A stretch of DNA of 38,249 nucleotides from Nitrospirota bacterium (GCA_021814615.1 JAKAHZ010000018.1:1-38249), one strand, 5' to 3'; positions 15,695-22,472 are shown, counted from the stretch's first letter. The notes: generated by a model from the sequence alone, not told the origin. Numbers and translations: made by a program.

Positions 15695-15726
15695 TTTTTC
15701 GACGAACATAACGAGGAGGTTATTGA

Positions 15727-16239
15727 ATGGCGACACCAAGGAAGAAAGCCAAGAAAAAGGCGCGCTCGGCGGCGAAGAAAAAAGCGATAAAAAAGACGGC
15801 GAAAAAAACCGGGAAAGCCTCCGGAAAAGCGAAGAAACGTGCTAAAAAAGCAGCCAAGAAAATCACGAAAAAGCCAATAAAGAAATCAGCTCCCTCTTCC
15901 GTGAAACAGCGTTTTACAAAAGAATCTGTCCCGATCGAACCAGGGCCTCCGCCCATGAGCGTTCCCCCCGTAGAGGAGCCGACGCAGCGGGAGGATGCGG
16001 TAGGCGTGGTAACTCACTATTACAGCCACCTGGGCGTTGCGGTCATTCAGATCAATACCAAGTCGCTCAAGTCGGGCGATACCATCCATATCCAGGGCCA
16101 TACAACGGACTTTACCCAGACGGTGAGTTCCATGGAATATGAGCACGCTCACGTGGATGAAGCGCTGCCCGGCCAGAGCGTGGGAATCAAGACCGTCGAC
16201 CATACCCGGGAGCACGATATCGTGTATGTGGTGCGATGA
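15727..16239 (+). CDS. Histone H1-like tail fused to an EF-Tu domain-2-like barrel
   Basis: A 170-residue protein in two parts. Residues 1-60 are almost entirely Lys, Ala and Arg (KKAKKKARSAAKKKAIKK pattern), like H1/AlgP-type DNA-compacting tails. Residues about 90-170 are a beta-barrel similar to translation-factor domain 2: VGVVTHYYSHLGVAVIQI, SGDTIHIQGHTTDFTQTV and GQSVGIKTVDHTREHDIVY. The barrel is known as a small stand-alone protein of unknown role; the basic tail suggests RNA, ribosome or DNA binding. GAGGAGG lies seven bases before the ATG. An intrinsic terminator follows, then hflX. Confidence 0.8.
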   Translation: MATPRKKAKKKARSAAKKKAIKKTAKKTGKASGKAKKRAKKAAKKITKKPIKKSAPSSVKQRFTKESVPIEPGPPPMSVPPVEEPTQREDAVGVVTHYYSHLGVAVIQINTKSLKSGDTIHIQGHTTDFTQTVSSMEYEHAHVDEALPGQSVGIKTVDHTREHDIVYVVR

Positions 16240-16276
16240 TCGGGACGGCCGTTTCCCCTCTTCCCGGATACCGAAC

Positions 16277-16307
16277 AGCGCAGGCTCACTGCCTGCGCTC
16301 TTTTTTT
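16277..16307 (+). terminator. Intrinsic terminator / possible hflX attenuator
   Basis: A perfect 9-bp stem (AGCGCAGGC / GCCTGCGCT, 5-base loop) followed by CTTTTTTT. The T-tract ends at 16307, only 4 bp before the Shine-Dalgarno of hflX, so no promoter fits between them. Confidence 0.88.
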
Positions 16308-16323
16308 GAGAAAGGAGTCTTCT

Positions 16324-17991
16324 ATTCCAAGCGTGCATGGCAATATAGCCGGGCTTAAGCCGGCGGAGCTCAGGATGCTCGAGCGGCTGTACCGCCGCAG
16401 GACTCCGCCGAACATGGTCATCACCCCCGAGGCGGCGCGCGCGCTCACCGAGGCATCGGCTGCAATCGGGCGGCAGATCGGCCTGATCGTCGACCGTTCC
16501 GGCAGCGTGCGGAACGTTCTCGTCGGATCGGACCGGAGCATTCTGATCCCCGATCTCTCGGACTACCGGCTCGGATCCCGGCGTCTCCGCGGCGTCCGCT
16601 TCATCCACACCCACCTGTCGGACAAGACCCTGAACCAGGAGGACCTGACCGACCTGGCGCTCCTCCGGCTCGACCTGATCGCCGCAATTCCGGCGCGCGA
16701 GGACGGTCTGCCGGGAAACATCTCCATAGGTTATCTCCTGCCACCCAATCCCGACAACAGACTTTACGAAGTGCTCCCCCCCCAGCCAGTTCACCTCCTG
16801 TCGCTCGAAGCAGCGGATTTTATCGCCGACATCGAGCGCCAGATGGAGCGGGCACAGGCGGCTGTGGAGGTCGCGAAAAAGGACCGTGCCATCCTCGTGA
16901 GCGTGTCGAAAAAAAGCCGCCACGAGCAGGAGGACGCCCTGGCGGAACTCCGGGAGCTGGCGCGGTCGGACGGCATCACGGTGCTGGACACGGTGGTCCA
17001 GCGCATCCATGACATCAATCCCCGTTACCTCATGGGGGAAGGCAAGCTCAAGGACCTGATCATCCGCTCCCAGCAGCTCGGGGCCGACCTGATCGTCTTC
17101 GACCAGAACCTCTCGCCTGCCCAGACCAAGGCGATCACCGACCTGACGGAGCTCCGGGTCATCGACCGCACCCAGTTGATCCTGGACATTTTCGCCCGGC
17201 GCGCCCACAGCGGCGACGGCAAGGTGCAGGTGGAGCTGGCCCAGCTCAAGTACCGTCTCCCTCGTCTGTCCGAGCGTTCCACGGCGCTGTCGCGCCTCAC
17301 CGGCGGCATCGGCGGCAGAGGTCCGGGCGAAACGCGCCTCGAGATCGACATGCGGCGCGCGCGGGACAAGATCAGGAGGCTGGAGAAACAGCTTGAGACG
17401 CTGGGCAGGGCACGAGACCAGCGGCGGGAGCGGCGGGTCAGGAGCGAGATCCCCATCGTGTCCATTGCGGGCTACACGAACGCCGGCAAGTCCACGTTGT
17501 TCAATAATCTCACGCGGTCGGAAGTGAAGGCCGAGGACCTCCTCTTCGCCACCCTCGACACGGCGACCCGCAGGCTCCGGTTCCCGCGGGAGCGAGAGGT
17601 CGTGATCACCGATACGGTGGGTTTCATCCGCGACCTGCCTGAGGATCTGCTGGGCGCGTTTCGCGCGACGCTGGACGAGATGCGCGATGCGGACCTCATC
17701 CTGCATGTCGTGGATGTCGGCAATCCCCGGTTCGAGCAGCAGATGGAATCGGTGGACACCATCCTGCAGGAGATCAGCCTGAACGAGATCCCCCGGCTCG
17801 TGGTGTTCAACAAGGCGGATCTGGTCAATCCCTTCTGGGCCCGCGCCATGGCCCGAAGGTTCGACGGCGTCACCTGCTCGGCGATCGACAAGAAGACCTT
17901 CGATGAGCTGTTGTTGAAAATCGAGGAGCGTGTCTGGCCGGAAGGAACGGGAGAACCGCTTGGTCAGGACGAAGGTGAGGAGGGAGGATAA
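16324..17991 (+). CDS. hflX: Ribosome-associated GTPase HflX (long form)
   Basis: About 555 residues. The long N-terminal region (to about 190) includes AIPAREDGLPGNISIGYLLP. The HflX domain carries HDINPRYLMGEGKLKDL, VFDQNLSPAQ and GGIGGRGPGETRLEID. The G domain carries GYTNAGKSTLFNNL (G1), DTVGFIRDLP (G3), NKAD (G4) and CSAI (G5). HflX splits 70S and 100S ribosomes under stress. The frame is open from a TTG at 16306, but that TTG sits in the T-run of a terminator and has no ribosome site. AAGGAG at 16312-16317 is six bases before an ATT at 16324; the next GTG (16333) is 15 bases away. ATT is therefore the best start, though a non-canonical one. Confidence 0.9.
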   Translation: MPSVHGNIAGLKPAELRMLERLYRRRTPPNMVITPEAARALTEASAAIGRQIGLIVDRSGSVRNVLVGSDRSILIPDLSDYRLGSRRLRGVRFIHTHLSDKTLNQEDLTDLALLRLDLIAAIPAREDGLPGNISIGYLLPPNPDNRLYEVLPPQPVHLLSLEAADFIADIERQMERAQAAVEVAKKDRAILVSVSKKSRHEQEDALAELRELARSDGITVLDTVVQRIHDINPRYLMGEGKLKDLIIRSQQLGADLIVFDQNLSPAQTKAITDLTELRVIDRTQLILDIFARRAHSGDGKVQVELAQLKYRLPRLSERSTALSRLTGGIGGRGPGETRLEIDMRRARDKIRRLEKQLETLGRARDQRRERRVRSEIPIVSIAGYTNAGKSTLFNNLTRSEVKAEDLLFATLDTATRRLRFPREREVVITDTVGFIRDLPEDLLGAFRATLDEMRDADLILHVVDVGNPRFEQQMESVDTILQEISLNEIPRLVVFNKADLVNPFWARAMARRFDGVTCSAIDKKTFDELLLKIEERVWPEGTGEPLGQDEGEEGG

Positions 17992-18168
17992 AAGCGAAAA
18001 GACCTTTTTCCCGCAGAGACGCAGAGAGCGCAGAGAAAGTCTTGAAACGGGGCATTCAACGAAATTCGTCTAGTACTCTGCGAGTTCTGCGTGCGAGAGA
18101 CGCTTTTGACTTTCTTTTACGTTGTACTCTGGTACTCTGTACTTTGTTCTTTGTACTTGGTACCGATT
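17992..18168. repeat. Dispersed-type inverted repeat plus low-complexity tract between convergent genes
   Basis: Left arm CGCAGAGACGCAGAGAGCG at 18012-18030 and a right arm with CTCTGCGAGTTCTGCG around 18076-18091 form an imperfect inverted repeat; AAAGCG and CGCTTT flank it. A decayed TACTCTG/TACTTTG tract follows (18121-18164). CGCAGAGACGCAGAG repeats are scattered between genes in many genomes of this kind. Confidence 0.7.
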
Positions 18169-19506
18169 CTATTTCCCCGCAATCGACAGTTCCCGGATCC
18201 TGAGCGTGGGGCTGCCGATCCTGCCGAAGAATCGCAGGTCATTGGCAACCGCATCCACCTGCTTCATCAATTCGATGATATTCCCGGCAATGGTGATCTC
18301 GCGCACGGGGAATGCCTTCCTGCCGTTCTCGATCCAGAACCCCGTGGCGCCGACCGAAAAATCGCCGGACACGGGGTTTGCCGTATGTGCTCCCATGATC
18401 TCGTTCACAAAGAGCCCCCGGGAGGTCTGGCTGATCAGGTCCTCGGGTGATAGGGTCCCCGGCTGGATGGAAAGATTCGTGACGCCCACACCCGGCACAC
18501 CTTTGAAGCCTCCGCGCATGCCGTTGCCCGTTGACTCCACGCCGTCCTTCCGCGCCGCATAGGTGTTGTACAGGAACAGGGCGAGCCTGCCCTGGTCGAT
18601 CACCGTTTTCTTGCGCATCGGCGTCAGTTCGTCATCCACCGGCGCTGTGCCGAGCCCCTCGTCAAGCAGCCCGTTATCCACGATCGTGATGAGCGGCGAC
18701 GCCACCATCTGGCCCATCTTGCCGATGAACAGGGACTTCCGTTTCTGGACATTCTCGGCGGAAAACCCTCCTGCCATGATCGACAGGAACTCCTCGGCAA
18801 CGCCTGCGTCGAGGATCACCGGCGCCTTGACGGACTCGATATGCCGGGCTCCCAGAAGATCGAGGGCTTTCTTCGCCGCTCGCCTGCCGACAAGGCCGAA
18901 ATCGAGCTTGCGGTAGAACCGCCGCACATCGTGCTCCCACCCTGCCTGGGCCTCGTTGTGTTCCTCTGCAACTACCTCGATGCTTGCTGAACAGGCGGTG
19001 CCCCGATAGGAAGCTTCCGCCCCCTTGCTGTTCATGATCAGGGTTTCGGCAAGGGAAAAGCTGCCCGATGCCTTGCGGATGCGTTTCACGCGCTGATCAA
19101 CAGCGAAGGCCTCGCGTTCCAAGGCCATGACCTGGCGGATCTTCTCCTCCTCCGATAGCGTCGCCACTTCGGGGTCAAAGATCACCGGCTGCGCAAGCAC
19201 CCCGGCCGGCTCCGTGGCAATGCCGTTGAACCGGTCAGGCTCAGTATTCCGCGCATTCGCCGCTGCGGCCCGGGCAAGGGACCGAAGATCGTTGTCCGCG
19301 AAGGAGGTGGTGAAGGCGAACCCCATGCGCTCGCCGATCTGGACGCGCAGCCCCGCGCCGCCGTCCTTTGAGCTCTCGAAGGCTTCCACCTTCTGCTCCT
19401 TCACCTCCACGGTCGTGGATGTGGCCGAGCGGAGATAGATCTCCGCAGCGTCCGCGCCTGCGGACGTTGCGAGGGCCAGGACCTGTTCTGCTATGCGTTT
19501 TTCCAT
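18169..19506 (-). CDS. pmbA: TldE/PmbA metalloprotease-family protein
   Basis: A 445-residue member of the TldD/PmbA family, normal length. Features include AEIYLRSATSTTVEVKEQKVE, LRVQIGERMGFAFTT, DFSVGATGFWIENGRKAFPV and the C-terminal GNIIELMKQVDAVANDL. It lacks the HExxxH zinc motif of TldD, so it is the TldE (PmbA) half; the two form a heterodimer that degrades unfolded peptides. No tldD is in the window. The ATG at 19506 is preferred over a GTG at 19527 by homologue length. It lies 28 bp after queD and is probably co-transcribed with it. Confidence 0.88.
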   Translation of the reverse strand: MEKRIAEQVLALATSAGADAAEIYLRSATSTTVEVKEQKVEAFESSKDGGAGLRVQIGERMGFAFTTSFADNDLRSLARAAAANARNTEPDRFNGIATEPAGVLAQPVIFDPEVATLSEEEKIRQVMALEREAFAVDQRVKRIRKASGSFSLAETLIMNSKGAEASYRGTACSASIEVVAEEHNEAQAGWEHDVRRFYRKLDFGLVGRRAAKKALDLLGARHIESVKAPVILDAGVAEEFLSIMAGGFSAENVQKRKSLFIGKMGQMVASPLITIVDNGLLDEGLGTAPVDDELTPMRKKTVIDQGRLALFLYNTYAARKDGVESTGNGMRGGFKGVPGVGVTNLSIQPGTLSPEDLISQTSRGLFVNEIMGAHTANPVSGDFSVGATGFWIENGRKAFPVREITIAGNIIELMKQVDAVANDLRFFGRIGSPTLRIRELSIAGK

Positions 19507-19534
19507 GATGATTCCCGCGGAAAGCACACTAATT

Positions 19535-19903
19535 TCAGTCGAAATAACTTGCCGAGGCGGTGTCCGACTCCCAGACCGTGACGCTGGCGACCTCGACGTT
19601 CCCGTCGTTCACCTTCTTCGCCATGTTGTCGTAGATCCACTTTGCCAGGTTCTCCGACGACGGGTTGATCTGCGTAAAGGGGAAAATGTCGTTCAGGAAG
19701 GTATGCTCCAGCTGGTCCAGGATCTCGCGGAGAGCCTTCTTGAGGTCGTGAAAATCGATGGCAAGCCCGATCTCGTCCAGCCGCTCCGCCGTCACCGCGA
19801 CGGTCACCCGCCAGTTGTGGCCGTGCAGGTTCTCGCACTTGCCCTTGTAGCCGCGGAGTTGGTGCGCTGCCGCGAATTTTGATTCAACCATGAGTTCGTA
19901 CAT
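19535..19903 (-). CDS. queD: 6-carboxy-tetrahydropterin synthase QueD
   Basis: A 122-residue enzyme of the PTPS family. Zinc ligands are His14 (AAAHQL), His27 and His29 in CENLHGHNW, with catalytic Cys23. PSSENLAKWIYDN and VWESDTASASY complete the signature. It converts dihydroneopterin triphosphate to carboxy-tetrahydropterin in queuosine synthesis. queC is present 2.6 kb away on the other strand; queE is not in the window. The promoter places the mRNA start at the ATG itself, and no Shine-Dalgarno is present, so the message may be leaderless. Confidence 0.93.
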   Translation of the reverse strand: MYELMVESKFAAAHQLRGYKGKCENLHGHNWRVTVAVTAERLDEIGLAIDFHDLKKALREILDQLEHTFLNDIFPFTQINPSSENLAKWIYDNMAKKVNDGNVEVASVTVWESDTASASYFD

Positions 19904-19909
19904 GGCAGG

Positions 19910-19938
19910 ATATTAAGTTGTGGGTCAGGAAAAGTCAA
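19910..19938 (-). promoter_or_regulatory. Promoter of queD-pmbA
   Basis: TTGACT (19938-19933), a 17-bp spacer and TAATAT (19915-19910) on the minus strand. Only six bases separate the -10 from the ATG, so transcription should begin at or next to the start codon. Confidence 0.6.
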
Positions 19939-19974
19939 CATGGAATCATCTAAGGTCACTAATGCGAGTATATA

Positions 19975-20523
19975 TTATTGCTCTGCTGCACGCTTTCTAT
20001 CGCCTTTTCGTCCATCAAAACTACTGCTGTCGTTTTGTCCTTCATGGCTAACACGTTGCCGGCCACTTTGACTCTCTAGATTCTCCTCTATTACCCAATC
20101 GCGATTAATCGGCGTTTCAATTATCCCCGTCAAACCTGCTGCTTGAAGAACGTCTCTGTCGCAGAACATAGCAAAACCGTTTACTGCAGTATTACAAGTT
20201 AAGATGGATCCCTGCACTCGTCCAACATCCTGTAAGTAAACTCCCAATACGGCGACATTCGCACCATGTATGGCCGCTCTATTTCGCAACGCGTTGATCA
20301 TGTCGCTCTCACCGAGGCAGCCATATTCAAATTCACTCCTGATAATCATGTACTGGAGGAGTTTACAACGATCAAGTGGCCGTCCTGGCATTGATTCAGG
20401 GAGATGAGAACCCAAAAAAATCACTTTTGCCCCTGCGTCGGTCAACTCGACGTGATGCACGACAGGAGTACAGGCAGATAGGAAGGCGACAAAAACAAAA
20501 AGCGATACGGCAACATGTTTCAT
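19975..20523 (-). CDS. DUF4156-like outer-membrane lipoprotein
   Basis: A 182-residue lipoprotein: signal peptide VSLFVFVAFLSAC with the lipobox Cys at residue 18. The mature part reads VELTDAGAKVIFL, a CKLL stretch, then LRNRAAIHGANVAVLGVY, resembling DUF4156/RcsF-type lipoproteins (LT.aG..V ... RN.AA..GAN). Five further cysteines could form disulphides. The C-terminal 40 residues are polar and probably disordered. GGAG lies nine bases before the ATG. Base composition is clearly AT-richer than the neighbours, which suggests recent acquisition. The function is unknown; envelope stress sensing is a guess from RcsF. Confidence 0.7.
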   Translation of the reverse strand: MKHVAVSLFVFVAFLSACTPVVHHVELTDAGAKVIFLGSHLPESMPGRPLDRCKLLQYMIIRSEFEYGCLGESDMINALRNRAAIHGANVAVLGVYLQDVGRVQGSILTCNTAVNGFAMFCDRDVLQAAGLTGIIETPINRDWVIEENLESQSGRQRVSHEGQNDSSSFDGRKGDRKRAAEQ

Positions 20524-20553
20524 TTATAGTCTCCGAATGTCTAAGATGTTCCG

Positions 20554-20583
20554 AGACTAGCATAAGTTTACCTTTTAAGTCAA
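20554..20583 (-). promoter_or_regulatory. Possible promoter of the lipoprotein gene
   Basis: TTGACT (20583-20578), an 18-bp spacer and TAGTCT (20559-20554) on the minus strand. The -35 is good and the -10 weak. Confidence 0.35.
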
Positions 20584-20653
20584 ACTCTTAGTTTTCTTAC
20601 AAGATAATATTTTTCTCTGGATAAGGACAGATTTTTCGGCTATGCTGGGGTCC

Positions 20654-21328
20654 ATGAAAACGCCCCTCAAGAAAGTCGCGCTCTTCAAGGACCTGTCGGA
20701 TGCCGAGTTGAAGGAACTCGAGCCCTACCTTGCCACGGTAAAGTTCAAGAAGCGGGAAACGATCTTTTCGGAAGGCGAGCCGCCGGAATGGTTCTACTTT
20801 GTGCTGGCCGGGAAGATCAAGATCACCAAGCTCTCCCACGAGGGCAAGGAGATCATTCTGGAGGTCATCTCGCCTACGGACATCTTCGGCGGCGTGGCGG
20901 TGATCCGCGGGTTCCCCTACCCGGCCAACGCCGTTGCCATGGAGGACTCGGAAGTGGTACGGATCTCGCGGAAGAACCTGATGCGCCTGGTCGACCGGTT
21001 CCCGAACCTGATGTACCTTATCGCCATGCAGTTGGGCGACCGGATGAAGAGCTCCTACGATTCCCTCAAGAACATCGCCTTGGAGCGCGTCGAAGCCCGG
21101 ATCGCCGCCCTGCTCCTGAAACTGGCGGGGAAAGTCGGGGTTTCCTCCAAGGACGGCACGCTGATCGACATGCGGCTGACCAAGCAGGACGTGGCGGACA
21201 TGGTGGGCACCACGGTCGAGACCTCGATCCGCACCTTCAGCAAGTTCAAGAAGCAGGGATTGGTGACCGAGAGCGGGGGCAAGTTCGTGATCAGAGACAA
21301 AGCCGGGCTGGCGTCGTTCTCATCGTAA
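20654..21328 (+). CDS. Crp/Fnr-family transcription regulator without cysteines
   Basis: A 224-residue regulator. Residues about 8-115 are the effector-binding barrel (ETIFSEGEPPEWFYFVLAG, then ISPTDIFGGVAVIRGFPYP). A dimer helix follows, then a Crp-type helix-turn-helix, TKQDVADMVGTTVETSIRTF. There is no cysteine at all, so it is not an FNR-type Fe-S sensor. The barrel lacks the GE...R cAMP contacts, so the ligand is not cAMP; heme/NO or another small molecule is possible. The recognition helix VETSIR keeps the Glu and Arg that read a TGA core. Palindromes with that core lie 0.7-1 kb away. The ATG at 20654 (GGGG just upstream) is preferred to the ATG at 20642. Confidence 0.88.
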   Translation: MKTPLKKVALFKDLSDAELKELEPYLATVKFKKRETIFSEGEPPEWFYFVLAGKIKITKLSHEGKEIILEVISPTDIFGGVAVIRGFPYPANAVAMEDSEVVRISRKNLMRLVDRFPNLMYLIAMQLGDRMKSSYDSLKNIALERVEARIAALLLKLAGKVGVSSKDGTLIDMRLTKQDVADMVGTTVETSIRTFSKFKKQGLVTESGGKFVIRDKAGLASFSS

Positions 21329-21546
21329 CCATCCGCGATACCCTTCTAACCACTAAAGAACACGAAGGTCACGAAGAATTTCGACGGGCTAAATCGCTCT
21401 CCCTTCGAGCCTTCGAGACTCCGAATTCAACCATCCCCAGAGCCTTCCCTTACGAACAGAAGAACGGCCGGAAGAGATAATAACAAATCTCCTTCCTAAG
21501 CCGTAGTTCGAGTTCTTCGTGTTCTTCGTGGTAAAAACTTTCCCGC
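21329..21546. repeat. Long imperfect inverted repeat between convergent genes
   Basis: Left arm around 21350-21378 (CACTAAAGAACACGAAGG, then TCACGAAGAA) and right arm 21513-21532 (TTCTTCGTGTTCTTCGTGGT) are complementary over most of their length. The type (ACGAAG-rich) is a common dispersed intergenic repeat. The 130 bp between the arms are not coding in any convincing way. Confidence 0.65.
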
Positions 21547-21954
21547 CTACGCCTGGGCCTTGGGCAGAAGCGTTTTCATCATGTTGTAGAAGAACAGGAC
21601 TATCGAAACGAATTCCAGGATCCCGCCGATCACCGTCAGCGCCACATACGCTCCCGAGGGCTGATAAACGTTCAACATATAGAAGAAGAGCATCACGACC
21701 AGCCCGATGTTGGCCGCCCAGAACTGGATATCCCCCAGCTTCTGGCTGTAGAGCGGCCTGCCCATGAACCGCGGCAGGATGTGGTACCCTACCCCATAGA
21801 TCATCATCGACACCCAGCCCAGCAGATTCAGATGGGAATGAACGAACTTGAAAGCCATGGCCTTGTCACTGAAGAGCATGCAAATCCCCAGAACCGCTGC
21901 AATGCCGAAATAGACGATGCTCATGATGATGAACCAACGCGCAAACCTGTCCAT
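21547..21954 (-). CDS. Mini-protein like heme-copper oxidase subunit I (cbb3/NorB type)
   Basis: A 135-residue membrane protein with four hydrophobic helices (about 8-28, 42-60, 76-97, 102-125). The segment FVHSHLNLLGWVSMMIYGVGYHILP carries His39, His41 and His58 and matches the H.H...GW region of NorB and CcoN. It is only a quarter of the length of subunit I, so it cannot be an oxidase alone; it may bind one heme as a sensor, a carrier or an NO-related protein. AGGAGG lies six bases before the ATG. It is divergent from the DUF1858 gene, and its promoter has a Crp/Fnr-type box. Confidence 0.75.
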   Translation of the reverse strand: MDRFARWFIIMSIVYFGIAAVLGICMLFSDKAMAFKFVHSHLNLLGWVSMMIYGVGYHILPRFMGRPLYSQKLGDIQFWAANIGLVVMLFFYMLNVYQPSGAYVALTVIGGILEFVSIVLFFYNMMKTLLPKAQA

Positions 21955-21983
21955 GAAAGACCTCCTGAAAGTGTAATGGCAGA

Positions 21984-22026
21984 AGTATAGCCTATCGAGA
22001 GCCGCTCCGCTATGACTGCCGTCATA
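21984..22026 (-). promoter_or_regulatory. Crp/Fnr-type class II promoter of the oxidase-I-like gene
   Basis: A perfect palindrome TATGAC-TGCC-GTCATA (22011-22026) centred at 22018.5. On the minus strand the -10 is TATACT (21989-21984), with its first base 29.5 bp from the palindrome centre. With a normal start point the box is at about -41.5. No good -35 hexamer is present, as expected for an activator-dependent promoter. Confidence 0.7.
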
Positions 22027-22045
22027 CGCTGTGGGCAGCCGCCCC

Positions 22046-22088
22046 TATGATGCAGGTCATAGATTTTCCCTTGCCCCTGCGGTATAGT
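22046..22088 (+). promoter_or_regulatory. Crp/Fnr-type class II promoter of the DUF1858 gene
   Basis: TATGAT-GCAG-GTCATA (22046-22061, one arm mismatch) is centred at 22053.5. The -10 TATAGT (22083-22088) starts 29.5 bp downstream of that centre, so the box is at about -41.5. The first palindrome is 35 bp further upstream, at about -76.5. There is no good -35 hexamer. Confidence 0.7.
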
Positions 22089-22117
22089 GGGATCAACCTG
22101 AAAACAAGGAGGCCGAC

Positions 22118-22333
22118 ATGATGGCGCAAAAAACGAAAGTGACCAAGGACACGATCATCGGCGACGTGATCAAGAACATCCCCGGCGGCAGGGCGGTGAT
22201 CGAGAAATACTTCGGCAACGGATGCTTCACCTGCGCGGGCATCAACATGGAATCCCTCTCCTTCGGGGCCATGATGCACAACCTCGATCCGAACAAGATC
22301 GTGGACGAGATCAACGCGCTGGAGGACAACTAG
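22118..22333 (+). CDS. DUF1858 domain protein
   Basis: A 71-residue cytoplasmic protein. TKDTIIGDVIKNIPGGRAVIEKYF and the CFTC pair (Cys36, Cys39), then NLDPNKIVDEINAL, are typical of DUF1858, a fold related to the N-terminal domain of ScdA/RIC iron-centre repair proteins. The domain is common in anaerobes and is linked by context to redox or NO stress; the direct role is unknown. AAGGAGG lies five bases before ATGATG. The next, 45-residue gene begins one base after its stop. Confidence 0.88.
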   Translation: MMAQKTKVTKDTIIGDVIKNIPGGRAVIEKYFGNGCFTCAGINMESLSFGAMMHNLDPNKIVDEINALEDN

Positions 22334-22334
22334 G

Positions 22335-22472
22335 ATGGCCAAGATCGAGATCAAGTGTTTTGTCTGCGGGTCTGACGACAAGAGCAAGACCTACCTGCCC
22401 TGTTACCATGAAGGCAAGGAAAAGATCGTCTGTACCCGCTGTCTCCCCATGCTGATCCACGGCGCTCATTAA
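22335..22472 (+). CDS. 45-residue Cys/His knuckle protein
   Basis: A very short gene starting one base after the DUF1858 stop; GGAGG lies nine bases before its ATG, within the end of DUF1858. The product carries Cys8-x2-Cys11 (CFVCG), Cys23-Tyr-His25 (LPCYHEGKEK), Cys33-x2-Cys36 (VCTRC) and His42/His45. The two CxxC knuckles with a central CYH look like a zinc or iron site. High coding density and the ribosome site support a real gene. It is probably the functional partner of the DUF1858 protein under the same Crp/Fnr-type promoter. I know no named family for it. Confidence 0.75.
   Translation: MAKIEIKCFVCGSDDKSKTYLPCYHEGKEKIVCTRCLPMLIHGAH

Larger units (their letters stand above)
15136..15726. 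other. AT-rich region with at most one small gene
   Basis: A 590-bp stretch. It holds a possible small minus-strand gene (15170-15367) and, at the right end, the promoter of the next gene. The middle, about 15400-15660, is AT-rich with several homopolymer runs and no convincing ORF or RNA. Confidence 0.5.

Noticed and set aside
15886-17706. A 606-codon minus-strand open frame
   Set aside because: Antisense to hflX and the preceding gene, both of which have clear domains.
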